The notes under the pieces are model-generated. The model was not told the origin of the DNA. It saw only the letters and a program-made list of their open reading frames with translations, and did no database searches. 64,000 nt of DNA from Solidesulfovibrio sp. (lineage in GTDB: Bacteria > Desulfobacterota > Desulfovibrionia > Desulfovibrionales > Desulfovibrionaceae), in NCBI RefSeq assembly GCF_029978005.1, contig NZ_JARKOZ010000058.1, forward strand, positions 31,539 through 95,538, read 5' to 3'. Each line of letters begins with the position of its first letter. Within the stretch, counting starts at the first letter, position 1. The position numbers and the translations under genes were made by a program. Below are positions 8,999-19,600 of the stretch, one piece after another.

Positions 8999-10324
8999 CT
9001 ATTTGCCGAGGCTCTTGGAGACCTCGCGGATGCCGCTTTCCATGATGTCCAGGCCGCGTGAAAGCTGCTCGTCGGTGATGACCAGCGGCATGAGCGCCCG
9101 GATGCAGTTGCCGAAGTTGCCGCAGGAGAGCACGAGCAGGCCGTGGTCCTGGCAGTACTTGACCACGCCCTTGGCCGCCTCGGGACACGGGGCCTTGGTC
9201 GTGCGGTCGGAGACGAACTCCAGGGCGCGCATGGCCCCAAGGCCCCTGGCGTCGCCGATGAGCGCGAACTCGTCCTTCCAGGCCTCGAAGCGGGCGGCCA
9301 GCGTGTCGCCCAGGCGCACGGCGGCGGCCAGCAGGCCCTCCTCCTCGATGGCGTCGAGCACGGCGATGCCGGCGCGGCAGGCGAGCGGGTTGCCGCCGTA
9401 GGTGCCGCCGATGCCGCCCACGTGGACGGAATCCATGATGTCGGCCTTGCCCACGACGCCGGCCAGGGGCAGGCCGCCGCCCATGCTCTTGGCCACGCTC
9501 ATGAGGTCGGGCTCCACGCCGAAGTGCTCCATGGCGAACATCTTGGAGGTGCGGCCGAATCCGGACTGGACCTCGTCGGCGACGAACACGATGCCGAACT
9601 CCTCGCAGATGGCCTTGAGCTTGACGAAGAATTCCGCCGGCGGCACCACGAAGCCGCCCTCGCCCTGGACCGGCTCGGCGATGATGCAGGCGGTCTGCTC
9701 GGCGGCGGCCGTGCCGATGAAGAATTCGCGCATCTTTTCCGCGCAGGCCACGCCGCAGTCGGGGTAGGACAGGCCCAGGGGGCAGCGGTAGCAGTAGGCG
9801 TAGTAGGGGTACTGGTAGACCTCGGCGGCCATGGGGCCGAAGGCGTACTTGTAGGGCTTGACCTTGCTGGTGAGCGACATGGCCAGAAGCGTGCGGCCGT
9901 GGAAGGCGTTCTTCATGGCGATGACGCCGGCGCGGCCGGTGTGGCAGCGGGCGATCTTGACCGTGTTCTCCACGGCCTCGGAGCCGCTGTTGACGAACAG
10001 GGCCTTTTTGGGACTTTTGCCGGCGGCGGCCTCGCACACGCGCCTGGCCAGCTCCACGTAGGGCTCGTACAGGGTGATCATGGAGCAGGTGTGGAGGTAC
10101 TTGTCGGCCTGGTCCTTGACGGCGGCCACGACTTTGGGGTGGCAGTGGCCGACGTTGAGCACGCCGATGCCGCCGACGAAGTCGATGAATTCGCGGCCTT
10201 CGACGTCTCGCAGCATGGCGCCCTGGGCGGATTCGACGAAAAAGGGCGTGGCGTTGGGATGGCCCTTGGGGACGTAACGATCGCGGAGCGCCTGGAGTTG
10301 GCTCGCTTTGCCGGAAGTGTTCAC
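8999..10324 (-). CDS. Class III PLP-dependent aminotransferase (4-aminobutyrate aminotransferase-like)
   Basis: FVNSGSEAVENTVKIAR, NAFHGRTLLAMSLTSK, ADEVQSGFGRTSKMFA, GGLPLAGVVGK motifs. Confidence 0.88.
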   Translation of the reverse strand: MNTSGKASQLQALRDRYVPKGHPNATPFFVESAQGAMLRDVEGREFIDFVGGIGVLNVGHCHPKVVAAVKDQADKYLHTCSMITLYEPYVELARRVCEAAAGKSPKKALFVNSGSEAVENTVKIARCHTGRAGVIAMKNAFHGRTLLAMSLTSKVKPYKYAFGPMAAEVYQYPYYAYCYRCPLGLSYPDCGVACAEKMREFFIGTAAAEQTACIIAEPVQGEGGFVVPPAEFFVKLKAICEEFGIVFVADEVQSGFGRTSKMFAMEHFGVEPDLMSVAKSMGGGLPLAGVVGKADIMDSVHVGGIGGTYGGNPLACRAGIAVLDAIEEEGLLAAAVRLGDTLAARFEAWKDEFALIGDARGLGAMRALEFVSDRTTKAPCPEAAKGVVKYCQDHGLLVLSCGNFGNCIRALMPLVITDEQLSRGLDIMESGIREVSKSLGK

Positions 10325-10401
10325 GGAGCATCCTCGAGGTTGGCGGTTTTGGGCGAAAGCGCCTTGTGGTCATTGGCACCGAAACGTCAGCCAGAGTTTA
10401 C

Positions 10402-10417
10402 AGCAAGAACCACGCCA
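10402..10417 (-). promoter_or_regulatory. Predicted sigma-54 (-24/-12) promoter for the aminotransferase/liv operon
   Basis: Minus strand TGGCGTG-GTTC-TTGCT; invariant GG and GC separated by 10 nt. Confidence 0.75.
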
Positions 10418-10489
10418 GAGGCTCTTTTAAAAATTATCATGTTATTTTAGTATGTTGTAAAAGTCGTCCTCCGCTTGCATCCCGGCGCT

Positions 10490-10505
10490 GATTCTCTTTT
10501 GAATC
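10490..10505. promoter_or_regulatory. Predicted UAS palindrome 1 (GATTC-N6-GAATC)
   Basis: GATTCtcttttGAATC, about 80 bp upstream of the sigma-54 promoter. Confidence 0.65.
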
Positions 10506-10547
10506 GGCAAATTTGTAAAAATCATGTTGCTGTCGATGGTTGGCGTT

Positions 10548-10563
10548 GATTCTCTGATGAATC
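10548..10563. promoter_or_regulatory. Predicted UAS palindrome 2 (GATTC-N6-GAATC)
   Basis: GATTCtctgatGAATC. Confidence 0.65.
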
Positions 10564-10729
10564 GCAAGAAGTCCGCTTCGGGTCGCCCGGGACGCTGACC
10601 GCCGGACCACGGGCGCGACGCAGCCGATGCGGTCGAAAAACAGTGAGGAAGCAAAGCCGGTTGGGGGAAAACGCCCGAGGTGGAGATCGGGAAAAAAGTC
10701 CGTCGCGGGCGCGGCGACGGATAACGTCT

Positions 10730-10743
10730 GATTCAGAAACGAA

Positions 10744-10745
<2 letters not shown>
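10730..10745. promoter_or_regulatory. Predicted UAS palindrome 3 (GATTC-N6-GAATC)
   Basis: GATTCagaaacGAATC, overlapping the 3' end of the activator gene. Confidence 0.5.
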
Positions 10746-12444
<1,699 letters not shown>

Positions 12445-12779
12445 CGAGGACTCCGCAAAAATGTCGCCGTGGGGACGCGGGGCCGTCCTTTTGCCCGCAA
12501 AGTGTCATGAAACCAAGGTTCGAGGCAACCCGCCGCGGGAACGGAAAGCCCCTTGCCGCCGGGCGGGCCGGGCGGGGCCCCCCTTGCGCGGCGCGGGCGT
12601 CCGGGCTTATAGGCCTTGACCCAATGGGTCCCGGGCCTGTTGCGCGCCGTTCCCCGGCTCCGGATTTTTACGGAGAATATTCTGTTTTTGCAAATTTCGA
12701 GCGGCGAAACGACGGCGCGCCCGTGAGGCAAGGCAATCCCGCAAGGGAATTTCGTCAACGCAAGCACAGGGGGAATCTC

Positions 12780-14234
12780 ATGTTGCAGCTTTCCAATCCG
12801 CAGCTTTTCCGCGAAGGCTGCCTTGTCGACGGCGCCTGGGTGGCGGCGGCAAGCGGCGAGACCATGGCCGTGACCAATCCCGCGGACGGGAGCCTCGTCG
12901 GGCATGTGCCCCAGCTGTCCGAAAAGGAGATCGAGGGCGTCATCGCCGCGGCCGACCGGGCCCGCAAGCCCTGGGCGGCCCTGGCCGCCTCCCAGCGCGC
13001 CGCCGTGCTGGAGAAATGGTACGACCTCATCATCGCCAACGCCGACGACCTGGCCCGCATCCTCACCACCGAGCAGGGCAAGCCGCTGGCCGAGGCCAAG
13101 GGCGAGATCCTCTACGCCGCGTCGTTTATCAAGTGGTTTTCCGAGGAGGCCCGGCGCGTCTACGGCGACGTCATTCCCGCGCCCACGGCCGACAAACGGC
13201 TCTTCGTCATCAAGCAGCCCGTGGGGGTGTGCGCGGCGATCACGCCCTGGAACTTCCCGGCGGCCATGATCACCCGCAAGGCCGGGCCGGCTCTGGCCGC
13301 CGGCTGCGCCATGATCGTGCGTCCGGCCGCCCAGACGCCCTTTTCCGCCCTGGCGCTCGGCGAGCTGGCCGTGGCCGCCGGCGTGCCGGCCGGCGTGTTC
13401 CAGGTCGTCACCGGCAAGTCCCGGGCCATCGGCGCGGTGCTGACCGGAAGCGACACGGTGCGCAAGCTGTCGTTCACCGGCTCCACCGAAGTCGGCCGCA
13501 CCCTCATGGCCCAGTGCGCCCCGACCATCAAGCGCATCTCTTTGGAGCTCGGCGGCAACGCGCCGTTCATCGTCTTCGACGACGCCGACCTCGACGCCGC
13601 CGTGACCGGGGCCATCGCCTCCAAGTACCGCAACGCCGGCCAGACCTGCGTGTGCGCCAACCGGCTCTACGTGCAGTCCGGGGTCTACGACGCCTTCGCC
13701 GCCAAGCTGGCCGCGGCCGTGGCCGCGATGCCCATCGGCCGGGGCGACGCCCCGGGCGTGCTGGTCGGCCCCATGATCGACGCCAAGGCCGTGGAGAAGG
13801 TCGAGAGCCACATCGCCGACGCCGTGGAAAAGGGCGCGAAAGTGCTGCTCGGCGGCAAGCGCCATGCCCTCGGCGGCCAGTTCTTCGAGCCCACCATCCT
13901 CACGGGCGTGACCAGCGCCATGCGCGTGGCCAGGGAAGAGACCTTCGGCCCCCTGGCCCCGCTTTTCAGCTTCGAGACCGAAGCGGAAGTGGTGGCCGCG
14001 GCCAACGACACCGAGTACGGCCTGGCCGCCTACTTCTACACCGAAAACGCCCGCCGGGCCTGGCGCGTGGCCGAGGCCCTGGAATACGGCCTCATCGGCC
14101 ACAACACCGGGCTCATCTCCAACGAGGTCGCGCCCTTCGGCGGGGTGAAGCAGTCCGGCATCGGCCGGGAAGGCTCCAAGTACGGCATGGACGAGTACCT
14201 GGAGATCAAATACATCTGCTCCCAGATCGGCTGA
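12780..14234 (+). CDS. gabD: NAD(P)-dependent aldehyde dehydrogenase (succinate-semialdehyde dehydrogenase-like)
   Basis: ALDH motifs SLELGGNAPFIVFDDADLD, NAGQTCVCANRLYVQ; start MLQLSNPQLFREGCLVDGAW. Confidence 0.88.
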   Translation: MLQLSNPQLFREGCLVDGAWVAAASGETMAVTNPADGSLVGHVPQLSEKEIEGVIAAADRARKPWAALAASQRAAVLEKWYDLIIANADDLARILTTEQGKPLAEAKGEILYAASFIKWFSEEARRVYGDVIPAPTADKRLFVIKQPVGVCAAITPWNFPAAMITRKAGPALAAGCAMIVRPAAQTPFSALALGELAVAAGVPAGVFQVVTGKSRAIGAVLTGSDTVRKLSFTGSTEVGRTLMAQCAPTIKRISLELGGNAPFIVFDDADLDAAVTGAIASKYRNAGQTCVCANRLYVQSGVYDAFAAKLAAAVAAMPIGRGDAPGVLVGPMIDAKAVEKVESHIADAVEKGAKVLLGGKRHALGGQFFEPTILTGVTSAMRVAREETFGPLAPLFSFETEAEVVAAANDTEYGLAAYFYTENARRAWRVAEALEYGLIGHNTGLISNEVAPFGGVKQSGIGREGSKYGMDEYLEIKYICSQIG

Positions 14235-14306
14235 TCGCGAAACAAGGGAAACGCTCGCGCCGGCCGGAGGGGCTCGCCCTTCCGACCGCCCGCCCTGGAA
14301 ACGCAT

Positions 14307-14353
14307 CGCGCCCCTGCATCCGGCGTCCTGGAGACGCCGGATGCAGGGGCGCG
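14307..14353. terminator. Strong hairpin terminator between convergent genes
   Basis: 21-bp perfect inverted repeat CGCGCCCCTGCATCCGGCGTC-ctgga-GACGCCGGATGCAGGGGCGCG. Confidence 0.75.
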
Positions 14354-14418
14354 TCTTCGTTTGATTTTTCCGAAAGCCCGGAGGCGTTGCGCGATCTGGC
14401 GCGATAACCGCCGCCCGG

Positions 14419-15585
14419 CTATTTCCCCTGGGGCAGGAAGTACTTGCCGTCGCGCAACGTGCCGAGCCTGCGCACCGCCTCGCCCAGGCCGCGCAGGGTG
14501 ACGTAGGCCACCTCCTTGTCCTTGGCCAGCAGGGGCAAGAGCGCCTTCCACTGTTCGTTGGTGAATTCGTCCGGGCCGTGGGAGTAGAGGCTGAGCATGC
14601 CGCCCACTTCTTTGGCCTTCTTGAGGAACGCCTCGACCTTTTCCTTGAATTCCGGGCTGGCCGGGTCCGTGCCGAAGGCGTCGCGGGGCTTGACGGCGTA
14701 GATGCGGTAGAGGTCGTAGCCGCCCGGCGCGCCCAGGGCGGCGTTGCCAGCCGTGCCCACGCGGCCGCAGTCCATGCCGAGCTCCGCCGCCGCGGCGCGC
14801 GACACGGCGTCGCTGACCAGGAACGGAAAGACCATGGACGTGGCCGGATGGTCGGGCAGGCCGGCCTTGATGTCCTCGAGCGCCCCGGCCATCTCGTAGC
14901 GGGCGCTGGCCGTCCCGTCCACGAACAGGGGCACCAGGCCGTTTTTGAAAAAGACGTCCACCTTGTCCTTGGCGGCCAGAAACCGCGAGCGGATGTTGGC
15001 GTAGTAGGGGTCGCCGAGCTCCGCCGTCACGCCGCGCACGTCGCAAAGCGCGTCCACGAGCTGCTTGAGGCTCGGGGTGCGTCCTTCCTCGGACAGGTCG
15101 AAGGCGGCCGCGGGTTCGGATTTGTCGTCCACGAAAAGCCGCAGCGTGGGCTTCTCCCCATCGATGACCAGGAAGGCGGATTTGGCCGCCGGATTGAAGT
15201 AGCGCAGCCGGATGACCGGTCCCGGGGCCACGGACACGTGGTCGCGGGTGTGGTTGGCCACTTCGTGGCCGGCGGCGATGCGCCGGGACATGAGGGCGTA
15301 ATCCTCGGGCGTGGCCTTGGCCGTGTTGAGCGCCAGGGTGGTCTTGACGCCGAAGGCGTCGGCGTCCTCGGACAGGCGCGACCAGAGGTCGAGGTTCGGC
15401 AGGTCGTCGATGACGATGGCCACGTAGGCCCGGGGGCCGGTTCCGGGCAGGGGGACGCCGCGCGTGGCCGGGGAAAGGCCCTGGGCCAAGGCGGGAACGG
15501 CCTGGGCCGCCAGGACGAGACAGGTCAAAACGAGGCCGCCGGCCAAGGCGGCGAAACGGATGCGCACGCGGACTTCTCCCTTCAT
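14419..15585 (-). CDS. Secreted polysaccharide deacetylase (NodB-like)
   Basis: Signal peptide; AIVIDD and HEVANHTRDH (HxxxH) metal-site motifs; start overlaps upstream stop (ATGA). Confidence 0.78.
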   Translation of the reverse strand: MKGEVRVRIRFAALAGGLVLTCLVLAAQAVPALAQGLSPATRGVPLPGTGPRAYVAIVIDDLPNLDLWSRLSEDADAFGVKTTLALNTAKATPEDYALMSRRIAAGHEVANHTRDHVSVAPGPVIRLRYFNPAAKSAFLVIDGEKPTLRLFVDDKSEPAAAFDLSEEGRTPSLKQLVDALCDVRGVTAELGDPYYANIRSRFLAAKDKVDVFFKNGLVPLFVDGTASARYEMAGALEDIKAGLPDHPATSMVFPFLVSDAVSRAAAAELGMDCGRVGTAGNAALGAPGGYDLYRIYAVKPRDAFGTDPASPEFKEKVEAFLKKAKEVGGMLSLYSHGPDEFTNEQWKALLPLLAKDKEVAYVTLRGLGEAVRRLGTLRDGKYFLPQGK

Positions 15586-16628
15586 TTTCTGAGGCTGGAC
15601 AGGAATTCGAAAAGCGACGGCGTGTTGCCGCCGAGACGCCAGACGGCCAGCCCGGCGAAGCCCGCCTGGCGGCCGGCCTGCCACAACGTGCCCAGGGTCT
15701 GGCCGTCGGCGTGCCAGACCTCGTGGTCCTTTCCCGTGCCGTCGCGGTAGCGGGCGACGAGGTAGCCGTCCCCGGCCGAGCGCGTCGGCGCGGCGGCCTG
15801 CTGCGCCAGAAGCGCCCGGGCCTCGGCCTCGGTCAGTTGCCTGGCGGCCTTGGGGCCGGTCCAGTCGAAGCCGCCCGTGGCCAGGGCCAGGGTCGTGGAC
15901 GAGAGCGCCCCGAGGGCGCGCAGGGCGGCGGCCTGCTCGGCCAGAAAGGCCGGCGTGGCCTTGGGGCCGGGGCCGGAATGGAAGCCGTAGAGGTTGTAGC
16001 CCATGAGCACGTATTGCGGCCCGGGCGGCAGGGGGCGCGAAAGGTAGCGGCGCTGGGGCTGAAGCAGCACGGACAGACGCAAGCCCGAGGCGTTGGCGCG
16101 TTGCCAAAGCGCGGCCACGAAGTCCAGGAAGGCCGGCCAGTCCGCCTCGGCCACGTTCTCGTAATCGATTTCCAAGCCCTGGAAGCGGCTGTCCCTGGCC
16201 AGGGACAGCAGGGCGTCCAGGTGTCGGCTTCGGGAGTCGGGTGTGGCCAGCAGCCGGGAGACGAGCCCAGGATCCTTGAGCTTGTTGCCCTTGCCCGAGG
16301 GCGTGACCACGTCGTTGACCACGGTGAGGTAAGCCGGCGTGCCGCCGAAGACGGCGGCGGCGTCGCGGCCGAGGACGCGGGCCCAGTCCGGGGACAGGGC
16401 CGGTCGGTCCTTTTCGTCGAAGCTGGCGGAAAAGACGCGCACGGAATCGAAAAGTCCCTGGTGGGCGCGCCATTCGGTCAGGCCCCGGGCCAGGTCCCAG
16501 TCGGCGATCCAGGTGGTGATCTCCGTGCCGGCCGCCGTTGCCCGGGCCGGCGCGACGAGAAACAGGGCGGCGCAGACCAGGGCCGCCGCCAGGGGGAGTC
16601 CCCGGCAGGCGGCCTGGATGATCTTCAG
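15582..16628 (-). CDS. GH18-like secreted glycoside hydrolase, apparent non-ATG start
   Basis: GLEIDYENV resembles the GH18 catalytic DxxDxDxE region; signal-peptide-like LPLAAALVCAALFLVAPARATA; no ATG/GTG/TTG in frame at the N terminus. Confidence 0.72.
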   Translation of the reverse strand: MKIIQAACRGLPLAAALVCAALFLVAPARATAAGTEITTWIADWDLARGLTEWRAHQGLFDSVRVFSASFDEKDRPALSPDWARVLGRDAAAVFGGTPAYLTVVNDVVTPSGKGNKLKDPGLVSRLLATPDSRSRHLDALLSLARDSRFQGLEIDYENVAEADWPAFLDFVAALWQRANASGLRLSVLLQPQRRYLSRPLPPGPQYVLMGYNLYGFHSGPGPKATPAFLAEQAAALRALGALSSTTLALATGGFDWTGPKAARQLTEAEARALLAQQAAAPTRSAGDGYLVARYRDGTGKDHEVWHADGQTLGTLWQAGRQAGFAGLAVWRLGGNTPSLFEFLSSLRK

Positions 16629-19600
16629 AATATGTAGCTGATGCCGGCCCATGCTTCGCTGAGGTTGTAGGTGGGGGTGCTGAAGTAGGAGTACTTGACC
16701 GAGAGCTTTAGCCGTTCCCGCATGGTGATGTCCATGCCCGCGTTGGCCCGCCAGATGTTGCGCCAGTCGTTGTTGCGGTCGCGCGACGGGCCGTAGCCGG
16801 CGCTGCCGTTGATGTTGAACCAGCGGGTCGGGGAATAGCCGAAGGAGCCGTAGGCCAGGTGGGTGGCCAGGTCCAGGGGGGCCCAGTACTGGGGCGGGTT
16901 GCGGTCGCTGTTGGCGAACTGGAAGGCGTAGCCCAGGGAGAACAGGGGAAATTCGAACAGCCGGGCCAGCAGCCGGCCGTCCACGGAGCTCGTGTTGTTG
17001 CCGTCGGTGCGCGAGATGCCGTGGAGGTTGAGGAAGAGGTCGTAGTAGTCGAATACCCGGTTGTGGGTGAAAAGGCTCAGCCGGTTGGCCATGATCTGAT
17101 CGGAGATGGCCTCCACGGTGTCGATGCGCTCGTGGGCGGCCTGCAGGTCCCAGGTCCCGTCCACGGGCAGCCCCTTGGGGGCCAGGGGGCCGTGCACGGT
17201 GGCCATGCCGTTGATCCAGGTCGACGGGCCGGAGTCGGTGTTGGTGAGCTGACCCTGGGCTTCCAGCCAGAATTCGGGGTGAAAGAACCAGCGCGCCCCC
17301 ACGGTCAGGTCCTCGCCGTCGAGGTGTCGGGTGCGCCGGGAGTGCAGCACGTCGTAGACGTCCGAGGCGGCGAGGGAGCCGTTTTCCAGGGTGTTGGAAA
17401 TGGCCTTGAGCATCTTGCCCCGGCGCTGGAAGCTGTCCAGGGACCACTGGATCCGGCCGGTCCTGGCGAAGACCAGCAAGTCGTCGCGCAGGTGGACGTC
17501 GCCGCCCAGGCCAAACCACCCGTACTGGCGGTTGTCGCTGTCCCACCAGGTGGTGGCGCTGGCCTCGACCCTGGGGCGGGTGCGCAGCTCGGCCCGGCCG
17601 AGCTGGACGTGGGTGCGCGGGGCGTCGGGGGCCTCTTCCACGGCCTTCTCCGCCCGGGCCACGGCCACCGGGTCGTCGTGCATGTAGTAGGCGTTGACCG
17701 CCCGGTGGTAGGTCAGGTCGGCCGGGTTGACCTTGAGGTCGGCGGCTTCCTTGAAATAGTTCTCGGCCTGTCCGAGCTGCTCCTGCCAGGAATAGACCTT
17801 GGCCAGCTCCAGTGACACCTGACGCATGGGGTTGGCCTGCTTCAGGTAGCGGCCGAGTCCCGCCGCGTCCAGGGACGGGGACACGGCCTTGGCCGCGATG
17901 CGCCGGGGATCGGACACGGGCGTCCAGTAGCCCTCGGGGGTGAGCTCGAAGGCCAGTGGAAAGGCCTCGGCCACGGCCTTGGCGTAGCCTTCCCGGCCGG
18001 CGGCGTCCGCGCCGAGGGCTTCTATGGGCGCATCTCCGCCGGGATAGAAAAAGACCGGCCGGGCGCTGCCGAGGATCTCGCTTCGGGGGTCCAGGGCCTT
18101 GAGCCGGGCGGTCAGACGGGCGGCCGCCGCGCCGGGGTCGGCCGCGTCCCCGGCGACCGCGCCGCCGGCGGTCCAAAGGCCCGTGGGCCGGCCGTCGGCG
18201 CTCGTCACCGTGGGCGGCCGGTGGTCGGTCAGGGCCAGGCTCCAGCGGCCCGTGCCCACGAGCCGGCGCACCTGGGCCAGGTCCGGCAGGTAGGGCGTGC
18301 CGTCGGCGAGGGATTCGCCGCCCACCACCAGCAGGGCCTTGCCGCCAACCTCGGCCAGGAGCGCGTCGATCTTGTCGAGAACCGGGCCGGCGGTGCGGTC
18401 CACCAGCAGGGCCACGCGCGGGGCCAGGTCGACGTCGCGCTTCTTGCGGGCCTCCTCGCCGGCCGGGCGCGCGGCCAGCTCGGCCACGTCGAGGAACCGT
18501 CCACCGGCCGCGGCCACGGCGCGCAGGTGCTCGGCCAGCTGGGACAGGCGCACCTTGCCGGCGGCCTCGGCGTCGCGCACGTCGGCGTAGTAAAGGCACA
18601 GGACAGGGCTGCCCGGGCCGAAGTCGCGAATTTTCTCCAGGGTCGGGAAGGCCGGCCGGTAGTCGTGGTCCGCGGCCGCGGCCACGGCGTAGTGCAGGCG
18701 CAGGGTGGCGTTGTCCGGGGCCACGGTCATGAGGTTCTGGGCGGCCTCGTAGGCCTTGGGCGCGTCGCCCGTGTACTGGTGGATGTTGAAGATGCCGCGC
18801 AGGGCCGGCAGGTAGACCGGGTTTTTCTCCAGCAGCCCCTTGTAGTGGGCCATGGCCGCCTCGTACTTCTCCTGGTCGAGCAGCGTCTGGCCGTACATGT
18901 TCTGGATGGTGACCGAGTCCGGGTCCTGTTCCAGGTAGCGCCTGGCGTAGCCCTCGCAATGGGCCGGGTCCTTGGCGAATTCGGCCGCCTCGGCGGCCTG
19001 GCGCAGGAGTTCCTTGTCGTTGGGGTTGCGGGCCAGGCCGATCTCCGCCTGGCGGATGGTTTCCTGGTACTGCCCGAGCGACAGCAGGGCCTCGCAGACC
19101 ACGCCGCCGAGCAGCGGCGAGGCGGAAGCGGCGTAGGGCGCGGACAGGGCGGCCACGGTCTCGGCGTAGCGGCTCTGGCGGTTCAGCGCCAGGCCGAGGC
19201 CGGACAGGTAGTCCAGGGAATCGGGGTTGACCGCGAGCATGGCCCGGTACAGGGCCTCGGCCCCCTTGGGGTCGCCGAGGTCCAGGCGTGCGGCGGCCGC
19301 GGCGCTGAAGACGGCCTTGTCGCCCTTGGCCGTCTTGTCCTCGAACCAGGCGTCAACCCGCCGGGCCTCGGCGAAGCGGTCGGCGGCCACGAGCAGGTTG
19401 ACCACCCGAAGCCGTAGCGTCGCGTCGGCCGGGGAGAGGTTCACGGCGGCCTGGAACCGGCTCAGGGCGGCGGCCTTATCGCCGTCGAGGAGGGCGAACT
19501 CGCCCAGGGCGTACTCGCGGTCGAAGGGCGGGGCCTTGGCCATGGCCGCGTCCAGGAGCTTTCCCGCTTCCGCGTCCTGGCCCTGCCGTTTTTTTACTAA

